Shown here: positions 8,454 to 17,396 of the stretch, in pieces | Numbering within the stretch: position 1 is the first letter of the stretch | Layout: every line of letters starts with the position of its first letter | From: an uncultured Butyrivibrio sp. | GTDB taxonomy: Bacteria > Bacillota > Clostridia > Lachnospirales > Lachnospiraceae | Length of the DNA: 64,000 nt | Assembly: GCF_947169445.1 (NCBI RefSeq) | Contig: NZ_CAMVPU010000008.1 | Location: 43,556 to 107,555 of the forward strand | Reading direction: 5' to 3' | The notes under the pieces: model-generated | Database searches by the model: none | What the model was told of the DNA's origin: nothing | Seen by the model: the letters and a program-made list of their open reading frames with translations, nothing else | Translations under genes and position numbers: made by a program

Positions 8454-9989
8454 ATGAAGAAAAAAGGTCTGTTGGCAGCACTTCTATGTATTTGCTTTTT
8501 GGTAATAGCAGGATCAGTCTATATTTTTATTAGCATATGGTATCAAGGAGTATTTCCTGCATTTGTCTGGATTGACGACATTTACTGTACCGGTAAAACC
8601 GTAGGCGAGGTCAATGAAATACTTCTTGAAAAACATCCATATGCCGGAATAAAGGTTGTTGATATTTCCGGTGCTGAGCTTTTTATTAGTTCTGATGAAA
8701 TTGGTCTTGAGATGTCCTATGAGTCTGATCTTGTTAGGATCATGCAGCTTCGTGGAGGCTTTAACTGGTATAAGTTTATAAATCACAAGAAAAACATAGA
8801 GGTTTATCCTACTATCAGCTTTAGTGATGATGAACTGTATTATAGACTTTCAAACTGGGAAGCTTTTCCTGACTATTCAGATCTGCATGCTGAAATTATT
8901 AAGAGCGATAGCGGATATGAACTAGTAGACAATTATAATGATTTTCCTGTCATAGACAATATTGTTAGCAATGTTCATAGTTCGATCATGCATCTTGACG
9001 ATGAGATAATTCTTGGGGATGAACCTAAGGAATATCATAGCTATAAAAACTATTCTGATGTTTCGGCGAATATGCCGCTGGAACAGACACAGATAGTTGA
9101 ACTTTACCAAAAGGTTGACAGCCTTCAGAAATGTGATCTTTCCTACGACTTTTTTGGAGAAGAGATTGTAGTTAATCCCGAAGATGTATGTGATTTTATT
9201 CTTACCAGTTCCGAGCTTTCAGAGGCTATTTCAGAAGAAAAGGATAAAAGTGGTTCCGGAAAGGGATTATTTATTGCTGGTGGCGTTGAAAAAGAACTAT
9301 CGGAAGATGACAGCTTTTTTGATGAAAATGGCTTTGTACTGGATGACGATGGTAATCTTATTTTGTCCGAGAGCAAAATGTATGATTATGCCAACGCTCT
9401 TTCCGAGAAATATACAACAGCCTGGTGCATGAACAGGTATAGAAGCGGCCAGTCAGATAAGATTTATATCGGAAATGGTAAAAAGGGAGATGGTTCCATA
9501 ATCAATAAGGACGCTCTTTTTAATAGTATTAAAGACTACTTTTTAAATGCTGCAAGTGGTTTGGATACTGATATTTTAGTAGATAGTATCACCGAGTATA
9601 ATGCTTCTGAAAAGCTTGGAAGCACCTATATTGAAGTTGATATGCACAAACAGGAACTTACATACTATGTTGACGGCAACTTGGAGATGGAAATGCCTGT
9701 AGTTACGGGAAATGTCAACAGAGGAAGATCAACTCCGGCAGGTATCTTTGATGTGTACAATAAACGTTATCACACATATTTGCGAGGCGTTGACTATGTC
9801 TCTTATGTGAATTACTGGCTTGGAGTTAATAAAGGCGTGGGAATTCATGACGCAAATTGGCGAAGTGAATTTGGTAATGAAATATATAAAACCGATGGCT
9901 CTCACGGCTGTATTAATTGCCCGATTGATAAAGTTTCCAAACTGTGGGAAGTGGCTGAAGTAGGCACACCGGTTATACTGCATTACTGA
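8454..9989 (+). CDS. L,D-transpeptidase (YkuD domain) with N-terminal membrane anchor
   Basis: Forms 3-3 peptidoglycan cross-links or attaches proteins to the wall from outside the membrane. The 511 residues from ATG 8454 (GGGGGA upstream) start with a Lys-rich stretch and one hydrophobic helix (about residues 6-30), followed by about 350 residues resembling the PG_binding_4 regions often found before YkuD domains, and end with the catalytic domain: IEVDMHKQELTYYVDG, then HDANW and SHGCINCP with the nucleophile Cys486. It starts 46 bases after ilvB with no terminator between, so it is probably the last gene of the leuB operon. Wall enzyme by family; exact substrate not known. Confidence 0.9.
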   Translation: MKKKGLLAALLCICFLVIAGSVYIFISIWYQGVFPAFVWIDDIYCTGKTVGEVNEILLEKHPYAGIKVVDISGAELFISSDEIGLEMSYESDLVRIMQLRGGFNWYKFINHKKNIEVYPTISFSDDELYYRLSNWEAFPDYSDLHAEIIKSDSGYELVDNYNDFPVIDNIVSNVHSSIMHLDDEIILGDEPKEYHSYKNYSDVSANMPLEQTQIVELYQKVDSLQKCDLSYDFFGEEIVVNPEDVCDFILTSSELSEAISEEKDKSGSGKGLFIAGGVEKELSEDDSFFDENGFVLDDDGNLILSESKMYDYANALSEKYTTAWCMNRYRSGQSDKIYIGNGKKGDGSIINKDALFNSIKDYFLNAASGLDTDILVDSITEYNASEKLGSTYIEVDMHKQELTYYVDGNLEMEMPVVTGNVNRGRSTPAGIFDVYNKRYHTYLRGVDYVSYVNYWLGVNKGVGIHDANWRSEFGNEIYKTDGSHGCINCPIDKVSKLWEVAEVGTPVILHY

Positions 9990-10056
9990 TTGAAATGCTT
10001 TAATATTCAGATTTTTCAACACAATTTCATATCTGATCAATGAATGATTTTATAGA

Positions 10057-10090
10057 AACTCTTGTGATAATTCACAGGAGTTTTTCTTTT
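10057..10090 (+). terminator. Terminator of the leuB-ilvDB-ldt operon
   Basis: An 11-bp stem (10057-10067 with 10072-10082, one G-U pair), a 4-base loop and a T-rich tail. It closes the amino-acid operon before the serC promoter. Confidence 0.85.
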
Positions 10091-10139
10091 ATTTTTTACA
10101 GAAAAATAATATAATAACATTAATTATTGAATAACAATA

Positions 10140-10167
10140 TTGACAAAATTTTTTTAATGATTAGAAT
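10140..10167 (+). promoter_or_regulatory. Sigma-A type promoter of serC-serA
   Basis: TTGACA (10140-10145), a 16-base spacer, and TAGAAT (10162-10167). The predicted transcript start is about 90 bases before the serC start codon. The leader is AT-rich and shows no riboswitch or T-box that I recognise. Confidence 0.65.
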
Positions 10168-10264
10168 GAATTTTAAGATTTGATTTATCGATTTAAACGG
10201 ACAGAGTATTTTAACCAAAAAGCGATAAATAATAAAAATAGTGTTATTTCAGGAGGAGAAAGAA

Positions 10265-11344
10265 GTGTCTAGAGTTTACAATTTTTCAGCCGGACCGGCA
10301 GTGTTACCGGAAGAAGTTCTTAAGCAGGCAGCTGCAGAAATGCTTGATTATAATGGATGCGGCATGTCAATTAACGAGATGAGTCACAGATCCAAGACTT
10401 TTGATCAGGTCATTCAGACAGCTGAGCAGGATATCAGAGATCTTATGAATATTCCTGATAACTACAAGGTTCTCTTTTTACAGGGCGGTGCAAGCCAGCA
10501 GTTTGCTGCAGTTCCTCTTAACCTTATGAAGAACAAAAAGGCTGCGTACATTATAACCGGACAGTGGGCTAAAAAGGCTTATCAGGAAGCACAGAAGTAT
10601 GGTGAAGCTATCGAAGTTGCTTCAAGTGCTGACAAGACTTTTTCTTATATTCCTGATTGTAGTGATCTTGATATTCCTGAAGATGCTGATTATGTATACA
10701 TCTGCGAGAATAACACAATTTATGGAACCAAGTTCAAGACACTTCCAAATACAAAGGGACATATTCTTGTTTCCGATGTTTCTTCCTGTTTCTTATCTGA
10801 ACCTGTTGATGTTACCAAGTATGGCGTAATCTATGGCGGCGTACAGAAGAATGTAGGACCTGCAGGTCTTGTTATCAGCATCATTAGAGAAGACCTTATT
10901 ACTGATGATGTTCCTTCTTACACACCTACAATGCTTAAGTGGAAGACACAGGCTGATAATGGTTCTTTATACAATACTCCTAACTGCTGGAGCATCTATA
11001 TGTGCGGTCTTGTATTTAAGTGGCTGAAAGCCCAGGGCGGCCTTGAGGAGATGAAGAAGAGAAATGAGGCTAAGGCTAAGGTTCTTTATGATTATCTTGA
11101 CCAGAGTAAAATGTTCAAGGGTACAGTAAGAGAGCAGGATCGTTCCCTTATGAATGTTCCTTTCATCACTGATTCAGAAGAACTTAATGCCAAGTTCATT
11201 GCAGAGGCTACCAAGGCAGGCTTTGTCAGCCTTAAGGGTCACAGAACTGTTGGCGGTATGAGAGCTAGTATTTACAATGCTATGCCTATCGAAGGTGTAC
11301 AGAAGCTTGTTGAATTTATGGACAAGTTTGAAAAAGAAAACTAA
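10265..11344 (+). CDS. serC: Phosphoserine aminotransferase
   Basis: PLP-dependent transamination of 3-phosphohydroxypyruvate, second step of serine synthesis. 359 residues from GTG 10265, preceded by AGGAGGAG at 10251-10258; the product begins with the family N-terminus VYNFSAGPA. The PLP lysine lies in YGGVQKNVGPAGL and the C-terminal GHRTVGGMRASIYNA is conserved. serA follows after 42 bases and is probably cotranscribed. The sequence starts that would give a longer protein lie before the ribosome site. Confidence 0.96.
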   Translation: MSRVYNFSAGPAVLPEEVLKQAAAEMLDYNGCGMSINEMSHRSKTFDQVIQTAEQDIRDLMNIPDNYKVLFLQGGASQQFAAVPLNLMKNKKAAYIITGQWAKKAYQEAQKYGEAIEVASSADKTFSYIPDCSDLDIPEDADYVYICENNTIYGTKFKTLPNTKGHILVSDVSSCFLSEPVDVTKYGVIYGGVQKNVGPAGLVISIIREDLITDDVPSYTPTMLKWKTQADNGSLYNTPNCWSIYMCGLVFKWLKAQGGLEEMKKRNEAKAKVLYDYLDQSKMFKGTVREQDRSLMNVPFITDSEELNAKFIAEATKAGFVSLKGHRTVGGMRASIYNAMPIEGVQKLVEFMDKFEKEN

Positions 11345-11386
11345 TTACAATTAACATTATAGAATTCATACATGAGGGCAAAGAAA

Positions 11387-12556
11387 ATGTACAAGTATAA
11401 ATGCATGAATCCAATCGCTAAGATTGGTCTTAATAATTTCACAGAGCAGTATGAGGCAGTAGATAATGTTGACGAGGCAGAGGGTATCCTTGTTAGAAGT
11501 GCCAATATGCTGGAGATGGATTTTTCAGATAAGCTTCTGGCTATTGCAAGAGCTGGTGCCGGTGTTAACAATATTCCACTTGATAAATGCGCTAAGCAGG
11601 GAATTGTTGTATTTAATACTCCAGGAGCTAATGCAAATGGCGTAAAAGAAATGGTTCTTGCCGCTATGCTTCTTGCAAGCCGTGATATCATCGGAGGAAC
11701 AGAGTGGGTTAAGGCAAATGCCGGAGATCCAGATATCGCAAAGCTTACAGAAAAGAGCAAGAAGAAATTTGCAGGAACTGAGATCTTTGGTAAAAAGCTT
11801 GGTATTATCGGTCTTGGCGCTATCGGTGTCAGAGTTGCTAACGCTGCAAGACAGCTTGGTATGGAAGTATATGGCTATGATCCATATCTTTCAATAGATG
11901 CAGCATGGAGACTTTCTTCTGATGTTAAGCATGTGACAAATGTAGATGATATCTATTCAAAGTGCGATATCATCACAGTTCATGTTCCTGCTCTTGATTC
12001 CACAAAGGGAATGATTAATGCTGACGCTATTTCCAAGATGAAGAAGGGTGTTATCATCCTCAATCTTGCAAGAGACATCCTGTGCAATGAAGTTGATATT
12101 CTTGCGGGAATTAATTCAGGTAAGATCAGAAAGTATGTTACAGACTTCCCTAATGCAACTATTGCAGGTCATGACGGATGTATTGTAATTCCTCACCTTG
12201 GAGCATCAACAGAGGAGTCAGAGGACAACTGTGCTGTAAAGGCTGTTCTTGAGCTTAAGGATTATCTTGAGAATGGTAACATCAACAATTCAGTTAACCT
12301 TCCTAATTGCGATATGGGTATCTGTGATGGCCCACGTCTTGCAATCGTTCATAAGAACGTAGCAAATATGATCAGCCAGTTCACTACAGTTCTGGGCGAT
12401 GCAGGCTACAATATTTCTGATATGACTAATAAGTCAAGAGGAGACTATGCTTATACTCTTATTGATCTTGAGGATGAGATTGAAGATGCTCTTGTAAGCA
12501 AGATTGAGAAGATTGATGACGTTATCAGAGTAAGAGTTGTCAGAAAAGAAGTATGA
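11387..12556 (+). CDS. serA: D-3-phosphoglycerate dehydrogenase with ACT domain
   Basis: NAD-dependent first step of serine synthesis. 389 residues from ATG 11387 (GAGGG 8 bases upstream; ATG 11372 overlaps that site). The Rossmann motif GLGAIGVRVANAA is near residue 143, the catalytic Arg in NLARD and the acid-base His in HLGASTEESEDNC. A C-terminal ACT domain (about residues 320-389) is usual for serine-inhibited enzymes, so feedback control is likely. Pairs with serC upstream; a terminator follows. Confidence 0.96.
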   Translation: MYKYKCMNPIAKIGLNNFTEQYEAVDNVDEAEGILVRSANMLEMDFSDKLLAIARAGAGVNNIPLDKCAKQGIVVFNTPGANANGVKEMVLAAMLLASRDIIGGTEWVKANAGDPDIAKLTEKSKKKFAGTEIFGKKLGIIGLGAIGVRVANAARQLGMEVYGYDPYLSIDAAWRLSSDVKHVTNVDDIYSKCDIITVHVPALDSTKGMINADAISKMKKGVIILNLARDILCNEVDILAGINSGKIRKYVTDFPNATIAGHDGCIVIPHLGASTEESEDNCAVKAVLELKDYLENGNINNSVNLPNCDMGICDGPRLAIVHKNVANMISQFTTVLGDAGYNISDMTNKSRGDYAYTLIDLEDEIEDALVSKIEKIDDVIRVRVVRKEV

Positions 12557-12613
12557 TAAAGTGAGGTTTTTTATACAATTTAACCTTATTTTCGGGTATT
12601 TATGCTAAAATAT

Positions 12614-12646
12614 ACGGGTGGGATTACAGTATTCCTGCCCGTTTTA
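12614..12646 (+). terminator. Probable terminator after serA
   Basis: A 10-bp stem (12614-12623 with 12633-12642, two G-U pairs), a 9-base loop and a GTTTTATTG tail. Confidence 0.65.
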
Positions 12647-12678
12647 TTGTTATTAGCTTTATTGTTATCAGGGGATTG

Positions 12679-12704
12679 ATGCATGTAATAAAAATTATAT
12701 GCAT
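12679..12704 (+). repeat. Inverted repeat upstream of the DUF1015 gene
   Basis: Two ATGCAT half-sites (12679-12684 and 12699-12704) flank TAAT/ATTA arms around an A-rich centre. The dyad lies 26 bases before the start codon of the next gene and could be an operator; no regulator is identified. Confidence 0.35.
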
Positions 12705-12730
12705 ATTAATAACCAAAGGGAGGAGTTATT

Positions 12731-13984
12731 ATGGCAGATATTAAGCCTTTTAAGGCCTACAGACCAAGAGAGGGGAGTGCGCAGGAAATTGCTTCACTTC
12801 CTTATGATGTTTTTAGCAGACAGGAAGCCTATGACAAGGTAAAAAAATACCCGGATTCTTTTTTGGCTATAGACAGACCGGAAACACAGTTTCCTCCACA
12901 GCAGGATATGTATGCGCAGGAAGTATATGAAAAGGCCAGAGAAATGCTGTGGGACAAGATAGAAAAAGGTGTTTTTGTCCAGGATGAGGAGCCTTGCTAC
13001 TATATTTATGAGCAGAAAATGAATGGCCGCACTCAGACAGGAATTGTGGCTGTGGCTTCTATTGATGACTATTTAAACGGTGTTATCAAAAAGCATGAGA
13101 ATACCAGAGAAGAAAAAGAGCAGGATAGAATTAATCATGTTTACACCTGTAACGCTCAGACCGGCCCGATATTCCTGTGCTACAGGAAGAACAGACTTCT
13201 TTCTGACCTTATTGAGAAGATAAAAGAGGTAGATGAGCCTGTATACGATTTTGAATCTGAGGATGGTGTTCATAACCGCATTTTTGTTATTTCAGACCTT
13301 GAAGAGCGGGATACTATATGCAGAGTATTTACAACTATAGATTCGATTTATATTGCTGACGGTCATCACAGATGTGCTTCTGCTGTAAAGGTAGGGCTTA
13401 AAAAGAGAGAAGAGGCTGGAAATTCTGTTAAGGGCAAGCTTGAATCTGACTACTTCTTGTCAGTTCTTTTCCCTGATGATGAGCTTATGATCATGGACTA
13501 TAACCGTGTAGTAAAAGATTTAAATGGCCTAAGTAAGGATGAATTTATAGAAAAAATGTCTGATAAGTTTGAAGTTCAGGAAGCAGATAGTCAGGTAAAA
13601 CCTTCAAAAAAAGGCGAATTTGGAATGTTTCTTGACAAGAAGTGGTATGTGCTTGAGGCTAAGGAAAAGATTAAGTCAGCTGATCCCGTTGAGGGACTTG
13701 ATGTATCTGTTTTGCAAAAGTATCTTCTTTCACCAATCTTGGGAATAGGGGATCCAAGAACCGATAAGAGGATAGATTTTGTTGGCGGTATAAGAGGACT
13801 TGATGAACTGGAAAGACGCTGTAATACTGACATGGAGCTTGCTTTTTCTCTTTATCCTACTTCTATATCTGAGCTTTTTGATGTTGCTGATGCCAAGATG
13901 CTGATGCCACCTAAGTCAACATGGTTTGAACCAAAGCTTTTAAGTGGTTTATTTGTGCATGATATTAGTGGTATTATTAAATAA
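12731..13984 (+). CDS. DUF1015 family protein, serine-locus associated
   Basis: 417 residues, start ATG 12731 with GGGAGGAG upstream. Family features visible are the N-terminal LPYDVFSRQEA segment and the central ADGHHRCASA motif (near residue 215). DUF1015 proteins are commonly encoded beside serA and serC in clostridia, as here, and their biochemical function is not established to my knowledge. The D-G-H-H-R core resembles the motif of ParB/Srx-fold free-serine kinases (SerK/SbnI type), which would fit the neighbourhood, but that link is my inference. No signal peptide or membrane segment is seen. Confidence 0.85.
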   Translation: MADIKPFKAYRPREGSAQEIASLPYDVFSRQEAYDKVKKYPDSFLAIDRPETQFPPQQDMYAQEVYEKAREMLWDKIEKGVFVQDEEPCYYIYEQKMNGRTQTGIVAVASIDDYLNGVIKKHENTREEKEQDRINHVYTCNAQTGPIFLCYRKNRLLSDLIEKIKEVDEPVYDFESEDGVHNRIFVISDLEERDTICRVFTTIDSIYIADGHHRCASAVKVGLKKREEAGNSVKGKLESDYFLSVLFPDDELMIMDYNRVVKDLNGLSKDEFIEKMSDKFEVQEADSQVKPSKKGEFGMFLDKKWYVLEAKEKIKSADPVEGLDVSVLQKYLLSPILGIGDPRTDKRIDFVGGIRGLDELERRCNTDMELAFSLYPTSISELFDVADAKMLMPPKSTWFEPKLLSGLFVHDISGIIK

Positions 13985-14012
13985 GTAAATTTTCTTTATG
14001 GAGGGAAATGCA

Positions 14013-16556
14013 GTGAATAGTAAACTGTACAAAATGATGAATTGGCCGGAAATTGAGGAAATTATATACTCAGATGGTGACAATCCTCATAGAATTCTCG
14101 GGGCACACAAGGTGGGGAACAGCTACCTTATTCAGGCTTTTTATCCTGATGCAGATACTGTTAAGGTTAAGATATTAAATACAAAGAAGACTTATGATAT
14201 GGAACTTGCTGATGAAGCAGGCTTTTTTGCCATAATTGTTCCATATGTTGATAAGTTGAAATATAAGTTTGTGATCACATCACCTGATGGAACTGAGAAG
14301 ACAGTTGATGATCCATATAGCTTTGGACCGCTTATGGATAGAGAAGATTTCATCAAGATGGGTAGCGGTATCCATTATCATATCTATGAGAAGCTGGGCG
14401 CTCATCTCATGACCAGAAATGGAATTGATGGCTGTGAGTTTGCTGTTTGGGCTCCATCTGCTGCAAGAGTAAGTGTAATTGGCGATTTTAATGATTGGGA
14501 TGGAAGAATTTGCCAGATGCACCGCCTTGATCCTATCGGTGTGTTTGAAATCTTTATTCCGGGTGCCAAGGCTGAAGACGGATATCAGTTTGAAATTAAG
14601 ACAAGAAGCGGAATTGTATTTAAGAAACCTGATCCTTTTGCTTTTGAATCAAAGGGAGAAAATGGCATGGTTTCTGTTATCAGCACTCAGGGACAGATTG
14701 CCTGGACGGATGAAAAGTGGCTTGCAGACAGAAGAAAGCTTGATCTTGATGAGGATGCTCTTTCAATATGCGAGATTTCTCTTGAGGCATTTGCTGGAAG
14801 ACATGGACAGAAGAGCTCTATGGATGAGGTTACAGGTGACATCCTTGATTATGTGACCAATCATGGCTTTAATACTGTTGAGCTTATGCCTGTTATGAAG
14901 CATGTACCCGGACATTTTTATCATATTATAGATTTCTTTGCCCTTGATGAGTACAGCGGCAAGCCAATGGAATTTATGAATTTTGTTAATACTATGCACA
15001 ATGCCGGAATCAGGGTTATTCTTGACTGGGTACCAACATTTTTCCCTAAGTCCTCCTGTGGACTTAGCAGCTTTGATGGCAAGCCTCTTTTCGAGTATGA
15101 GGATCCAAGGATCGGCGTTCATCCTAAGTCAGGAGACCTGATTTTTGATTATGGTCGTAAAGAAGTTACAAACTTCCTTATTTCCAATGTTTTGTACTGG
15201 ATTGAGAACTTCCACATCGATGGTATCAGAACTTCAGATATTTCAAGAATCCTTTATCTTGATTATGACAGAAAGCCGGGAGAGTGGCTTCCAAATATTT
15301 ATGGCGGCAATGAGAATTTAGAGGCTCTTGAGTTCCTTAAGCACTTAAATCAGGTAATTCATAAGGATTATCCCGGGGTTATTACTATTACCAAGGAAAC
15401 AGCCTGCTGGCCACAGCTTACTGATAAAGTGGATGAAGGAGGTCTGGGCTTCGATTATAAGTGGAACAATGGCTGGACCAAGGATTTCCTTTCATACATG
15501 CAAAACGATCCTCTTTTCAGAGGCGGACAGCATGACGAGCTTACCTTTAGCCTTATCTATAGCTATACTGAGAGATTTATTCTGGCTCTTACACATGAGG
15601 ATATTGAAAAGGGACTTGAGGGGCTTTACTATCTGATGCCCGGAGATTCATCTCAGAAGATGAGTAATCTTCGCCTTGCACTTTCCTTTATGATGGTTCA
15701 TCCAGGCCGCAAACATCTTTATATGGAGCCGGATGCCCTTACTATTGACCAGGCTGTATTTGTCGAGAATCTTCTTAAGAAGCTGAATGAACTTTACTTT
15801 AAGCATGATGCACTTCATCAGCTTGACAGTTCTGACAGCGGCTTTGAGTGGATCAACAACATGGCTTCTGATCAGTGCATGGTATCCTTCGTCAGAAAGA
15901 GCACCAACGACAAGGAAACCCTTCTGGTTGTTGCTAACATGGCCGGAGTTGAGAGAAATTATGAGATCGGTGTACCTGTAGATGGCAGATATACAGAGAT
16001 TTTCAATAGTGATGATGTAAGCTTTGGCGGAACCGGAATGCTTAATCCGGGTAAGCTTGAATCCAACAGAAAAGAAGCTGATGGAAGAGACTATAGCATT
16101 TCTATTAAGATAGCTCCCGTTTCTTTGTCTATCTTTAGCTTTACACCTTATACTGAGCAGGAAAAGAAAATCCGCCAGATCAAGGAAGAGGAAGAAATAA
16201 AGAAAGAGAATGAGCGCCTGGAAGCTCTTGCTGCTCTTAAAGAAAAGCAATCTCAGGAAGAACAGATGCTTCTTGAGCAGCTTAAGATCAAGTATGAAAA
16301 AGAGCTTGCTCAGCAGGAAAAGGCTATTGAAGAAAAATACGCCAAGATTGAGGAAGAACGTATCTTTAGCATTGTAACTGATGAAGCGGTAAAGAGTATT
16401 TCAAAGAAAACTCCTGTTAAGAAGACTACTGCAAAGGCAAAGTCTTCAAAAGCAGCTTCTGCTTCAAAAACTGCTAAGAATGAAACAGCAAAGAAGGGCG
16501 CAGCATCTTCTAAAGGAAAAACAAAAACCTCAAAAAATGCTAAGACAAAAGAATAA
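14013..16556 (+). CDS. Catalytically degenerate GlgB-like protein with coiled coil and Lys/Ala-rich tail
   Basis: 847 residues from GTG 14013 (GGAGG 8 bases upstream; ATG 13998 would overlap that site). The fold is that of 1,4-alpha-glucan branching enzyme: carbohydrate-binding N-terminal region, then a GH13 domain with long stretches colinear with GlgB (HIDGIR, GGLGFDYKWN, MPGD). The catalytic positions are changed without gaps: the nucleophile Asp is Ser408, the acid-base Glu is Lys461, and the transition-state Asp is Glu529; the His after region I (AHFP in GlgB) is Phe. After the GH13 core come a charged coiled coil (about residues 715-785) and a histone-H1-like Lys/Ala/Ser tail (about 799-847). 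The reading frame is intact, so this looks like a maintained pseudoenzyme, perhaps a glycogen-binding scaffold. Automated annotation would call it GlgB. Confidence 0.8.
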   Translation: MNSKLYKMMNWPEIEEIIYSDGDNPHRILGAHKVGNSYLIQAFYPDADTVKVKILNTKKTYDMELADEAGFFAIIVPYVDKLKYKFVITSPDGTEKTVDDPYSFGPLMDREDFIKMGSGIHYHIYEKLGAHLMTRNGIDGCEFAVWAPSAARVSVIGDFNDWDGRICQMHRLDPIGVFEIFIPGAKAEDGYQFEIKTRSGIVFKKPDPFAFESKGENGMVSVISTQGQIAWTDEKWLADRRKLDLDEDALSICEISLEAFAGRHGQKSSMDEVTGDILDYVTNHGFNTVELMPVMKHVPGHFYHIIDFFALDEYSGKPMEFMNFVNTMHNAGIRVILDWVPTFFPKSSCGLSSFDGKPLFEYEDPRIGVHPKSGDLIFDYGRKEVTNFLISNVLYWIENFHIDGIRTSDISRILYLDYDRKPGEWLPNIYGGNENLEALEFLKHLNQVIHKDYPGVITITKETACWPQLTDKVDEGGLGFDYKWNNGWTKDFLSYMQNDPLFRGGQHDELTFSLIYSYTERFILALTHEDIEKGLEGLYYLMPGDSSQKMSNLRLALSFMMVHPGRKHLYMEPDALTIDQAVFVENLLKKLNELYFKHDALHQLDSSDSGFEWINNMASDQCMVSFVRKSTNDKETLLVVANMAGVERNYEIGVPVDGRYTEIFNSDDVSFGGTGMLNPGKLESNRKEADGRDYSISIKIAPVSLSIFSFTPYTEQEKKIRQIKEEEEIKKENERLEALAALKEKQSQEEQMLLEQLKIKYEKELAQQEKAIEEKYAKIEEERIFSIVTDEAVKSISKKTPVKKTTAKAKSSKAASASKTAKNETAKKGAASSKGKTKTSKNAKTKE

Positions 16557-16569
16557 GTAATAAATTTTC

Positions 16570-16610
16570 ATGAAAGTTGGGCTAAACTACAGGCTTGGCC
16601 CAACTTTCAT
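16570..16610 (+). terminator. Long hairpin after the GlgB-like gene
   Basis: A perfect 13-bp stem (16570-16582 with 16598-16610) and a 15-base loop, without a strong T run. Probable transcript end for the preceding gene. Confidence 0.6.
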
Positions 16611-16624
16611 AAGTAAATTACCCC

Positions 16625-16653
16625 TTGTAATCTTGCATTTACAAAGGTATAAT
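16625..16653 (+). promoter_or_regulatory. Promoter of the tRNA-Thr gene
   Basis: TTGTAA, a 17-base spacer and a perfect TATAAT (16648-16653), ending 21 bases before the tRNA. Confidence 0.7.
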
Positions 16654-16674
16654 AATTTTCGTGCTGTTAAGCAA

Positions 16675-16747
16675 GCTGGAATAGCGCAGTCGGTAGCGCA
16701 ACTGATTCGTAATCAGTAGGTCGAGGGTTCAAGTCCCTTTTCCAGCT
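16675..16747 (+). tRNA. tRNA-Thr (anticodon CGT)
   Basis: A full cloverleaf can be folded: acceptor GCTGGAA with TTCCAGC, anticodon stem ACTGA/TCAGT around the loop TTCGTAA, and the T-arm GGTTCAA. The anticodon CGT reads ACG, so this is a threonine tRNA. The CCA end is not encoded; the discriminator base is T at 16747. It has its own promoter and terminator. Confidence 0.93.
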
Positions 16748-16759
16748 TTGATATTAAGT

Positions 16760-16797
16760 GGATTTCGTATCTTTAATGTAGCGAAATCCTCTTTTTA
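16760..16797 (+). terminator. Terminator after tRNA-Thr
   Basis: An 8-bp stem (16760-16767 with 16782-16789) is followed by TCTTTTT. Confidence 0.8.
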
Positions 16798-16819
16798 TGT
16801 TTACAGTTATTATTTGTGC

Positions 16820-16825
16820 TATAAT
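16820..16825 (+). promoter_or_regulatory. Extended -10 element for apt-rel
   Basis: TGC-TATAAT lies 44 bases before the apt start; no strong -35 is seen at the usual spacing. Confidence 0.5.
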
Positions 16826-16868
16826 ATAAAGTGAATTTTTGTTTCATAATAAGAGAGGAACTAATAAA

Positions 16869-17393
16869 ATGAAAGAACTTAAAGATTACGTAAGAACAAT
16901 ACCGGATTTCCCTGAGGAAGGAATCATGTTCAGAGACATTACTTCTGTACTTCAGGATCCAGACGGATTCCATCTTGCAATCGAGACAATGGAGAAAATG
17001 GTATCTGACCTTGACTTTGATGTTGTTCTTGGTGCTGAATCAAGAGGATTTATTTTCAGTGCTCCAATAGCATACAACAGAGGAAAAGCACTTGTTCCTG
17101 TACGTAAGAAGGGTAAGCTTCCTTGTGAGACCATCGAAGTTGAATATGACCTTGAGTATGGCAAGGCTGTTCTTGAACTTCATAAGGATGCTATTAAGCC
17201 TGGTCAGAAGGTACTTCTTGTTGATGACCTTATGGCTACAGGCGGCACAATCGAAGCTATGATCAAGCTCGTTGAGAAGCTTGGCGGCGTTGTAGCAGGC
17301 GTTGCAGTTCTTATGGAACTTAAGGGCCTTAACGGAAGAGAGAGAATCAAGAATTACAGACTTGATGCAGCAATTAGCTACGAAGGTAAGTAA
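16869..17393 (+). CDS. apt: Adenine phosphoribosyltransferase
   Basis: Salvages adenine to AMP with PRPP. 174 residues from ATG 16869 (GAGAGGAA upstream). The PRPP-binding loop appears as VLLVDDLMATGGT near residue 120, and the N-terminal IPDFPEEGIMFRDIT block is typical of Apt. The stop is 3 bases before rel, an arrangement common in Firmicutes, so the two are cotranscribed; both touch purine nucleotide pools. Confidence 0.97.
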   Translation: MKELKDYVRTIPDFPEEGIMFRDITSVLQDPDGFHLAIETMEKMVSDLDFDVVLGAESRGFIFSAPIAYNRGKALVPVRKKGKLPCETIEVEYDLEYGKAVLELHKDAIKPGQKVLLVDDLMATGGTIEAMIKLVEKLGGVVAGVAVLMELKGLNGRERIKNYRLDAAISYEGK

Positions 17394-17396
17394 TAA

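Noticed and set aside
10168..10264. Riboswitch in the serC leader
   Set aside because: About 90 AT-rich bases without stable stems or known conserved motif.
15648..16250. Minus-strand open frame of 200 codons over the GlgB-like gene
   Set aside because: Antisense to a conserved protein-coding region, composition typical of a shadow; no start signal.
13998..16556. Annotating the GlgB-like gene as an active branching enzyme or as a pseudogene
   Set aside because: Catalytic residues are replaced, so activity is doubtful; but the frame, ribosome site and fold are intact, so it is not a broken gene.
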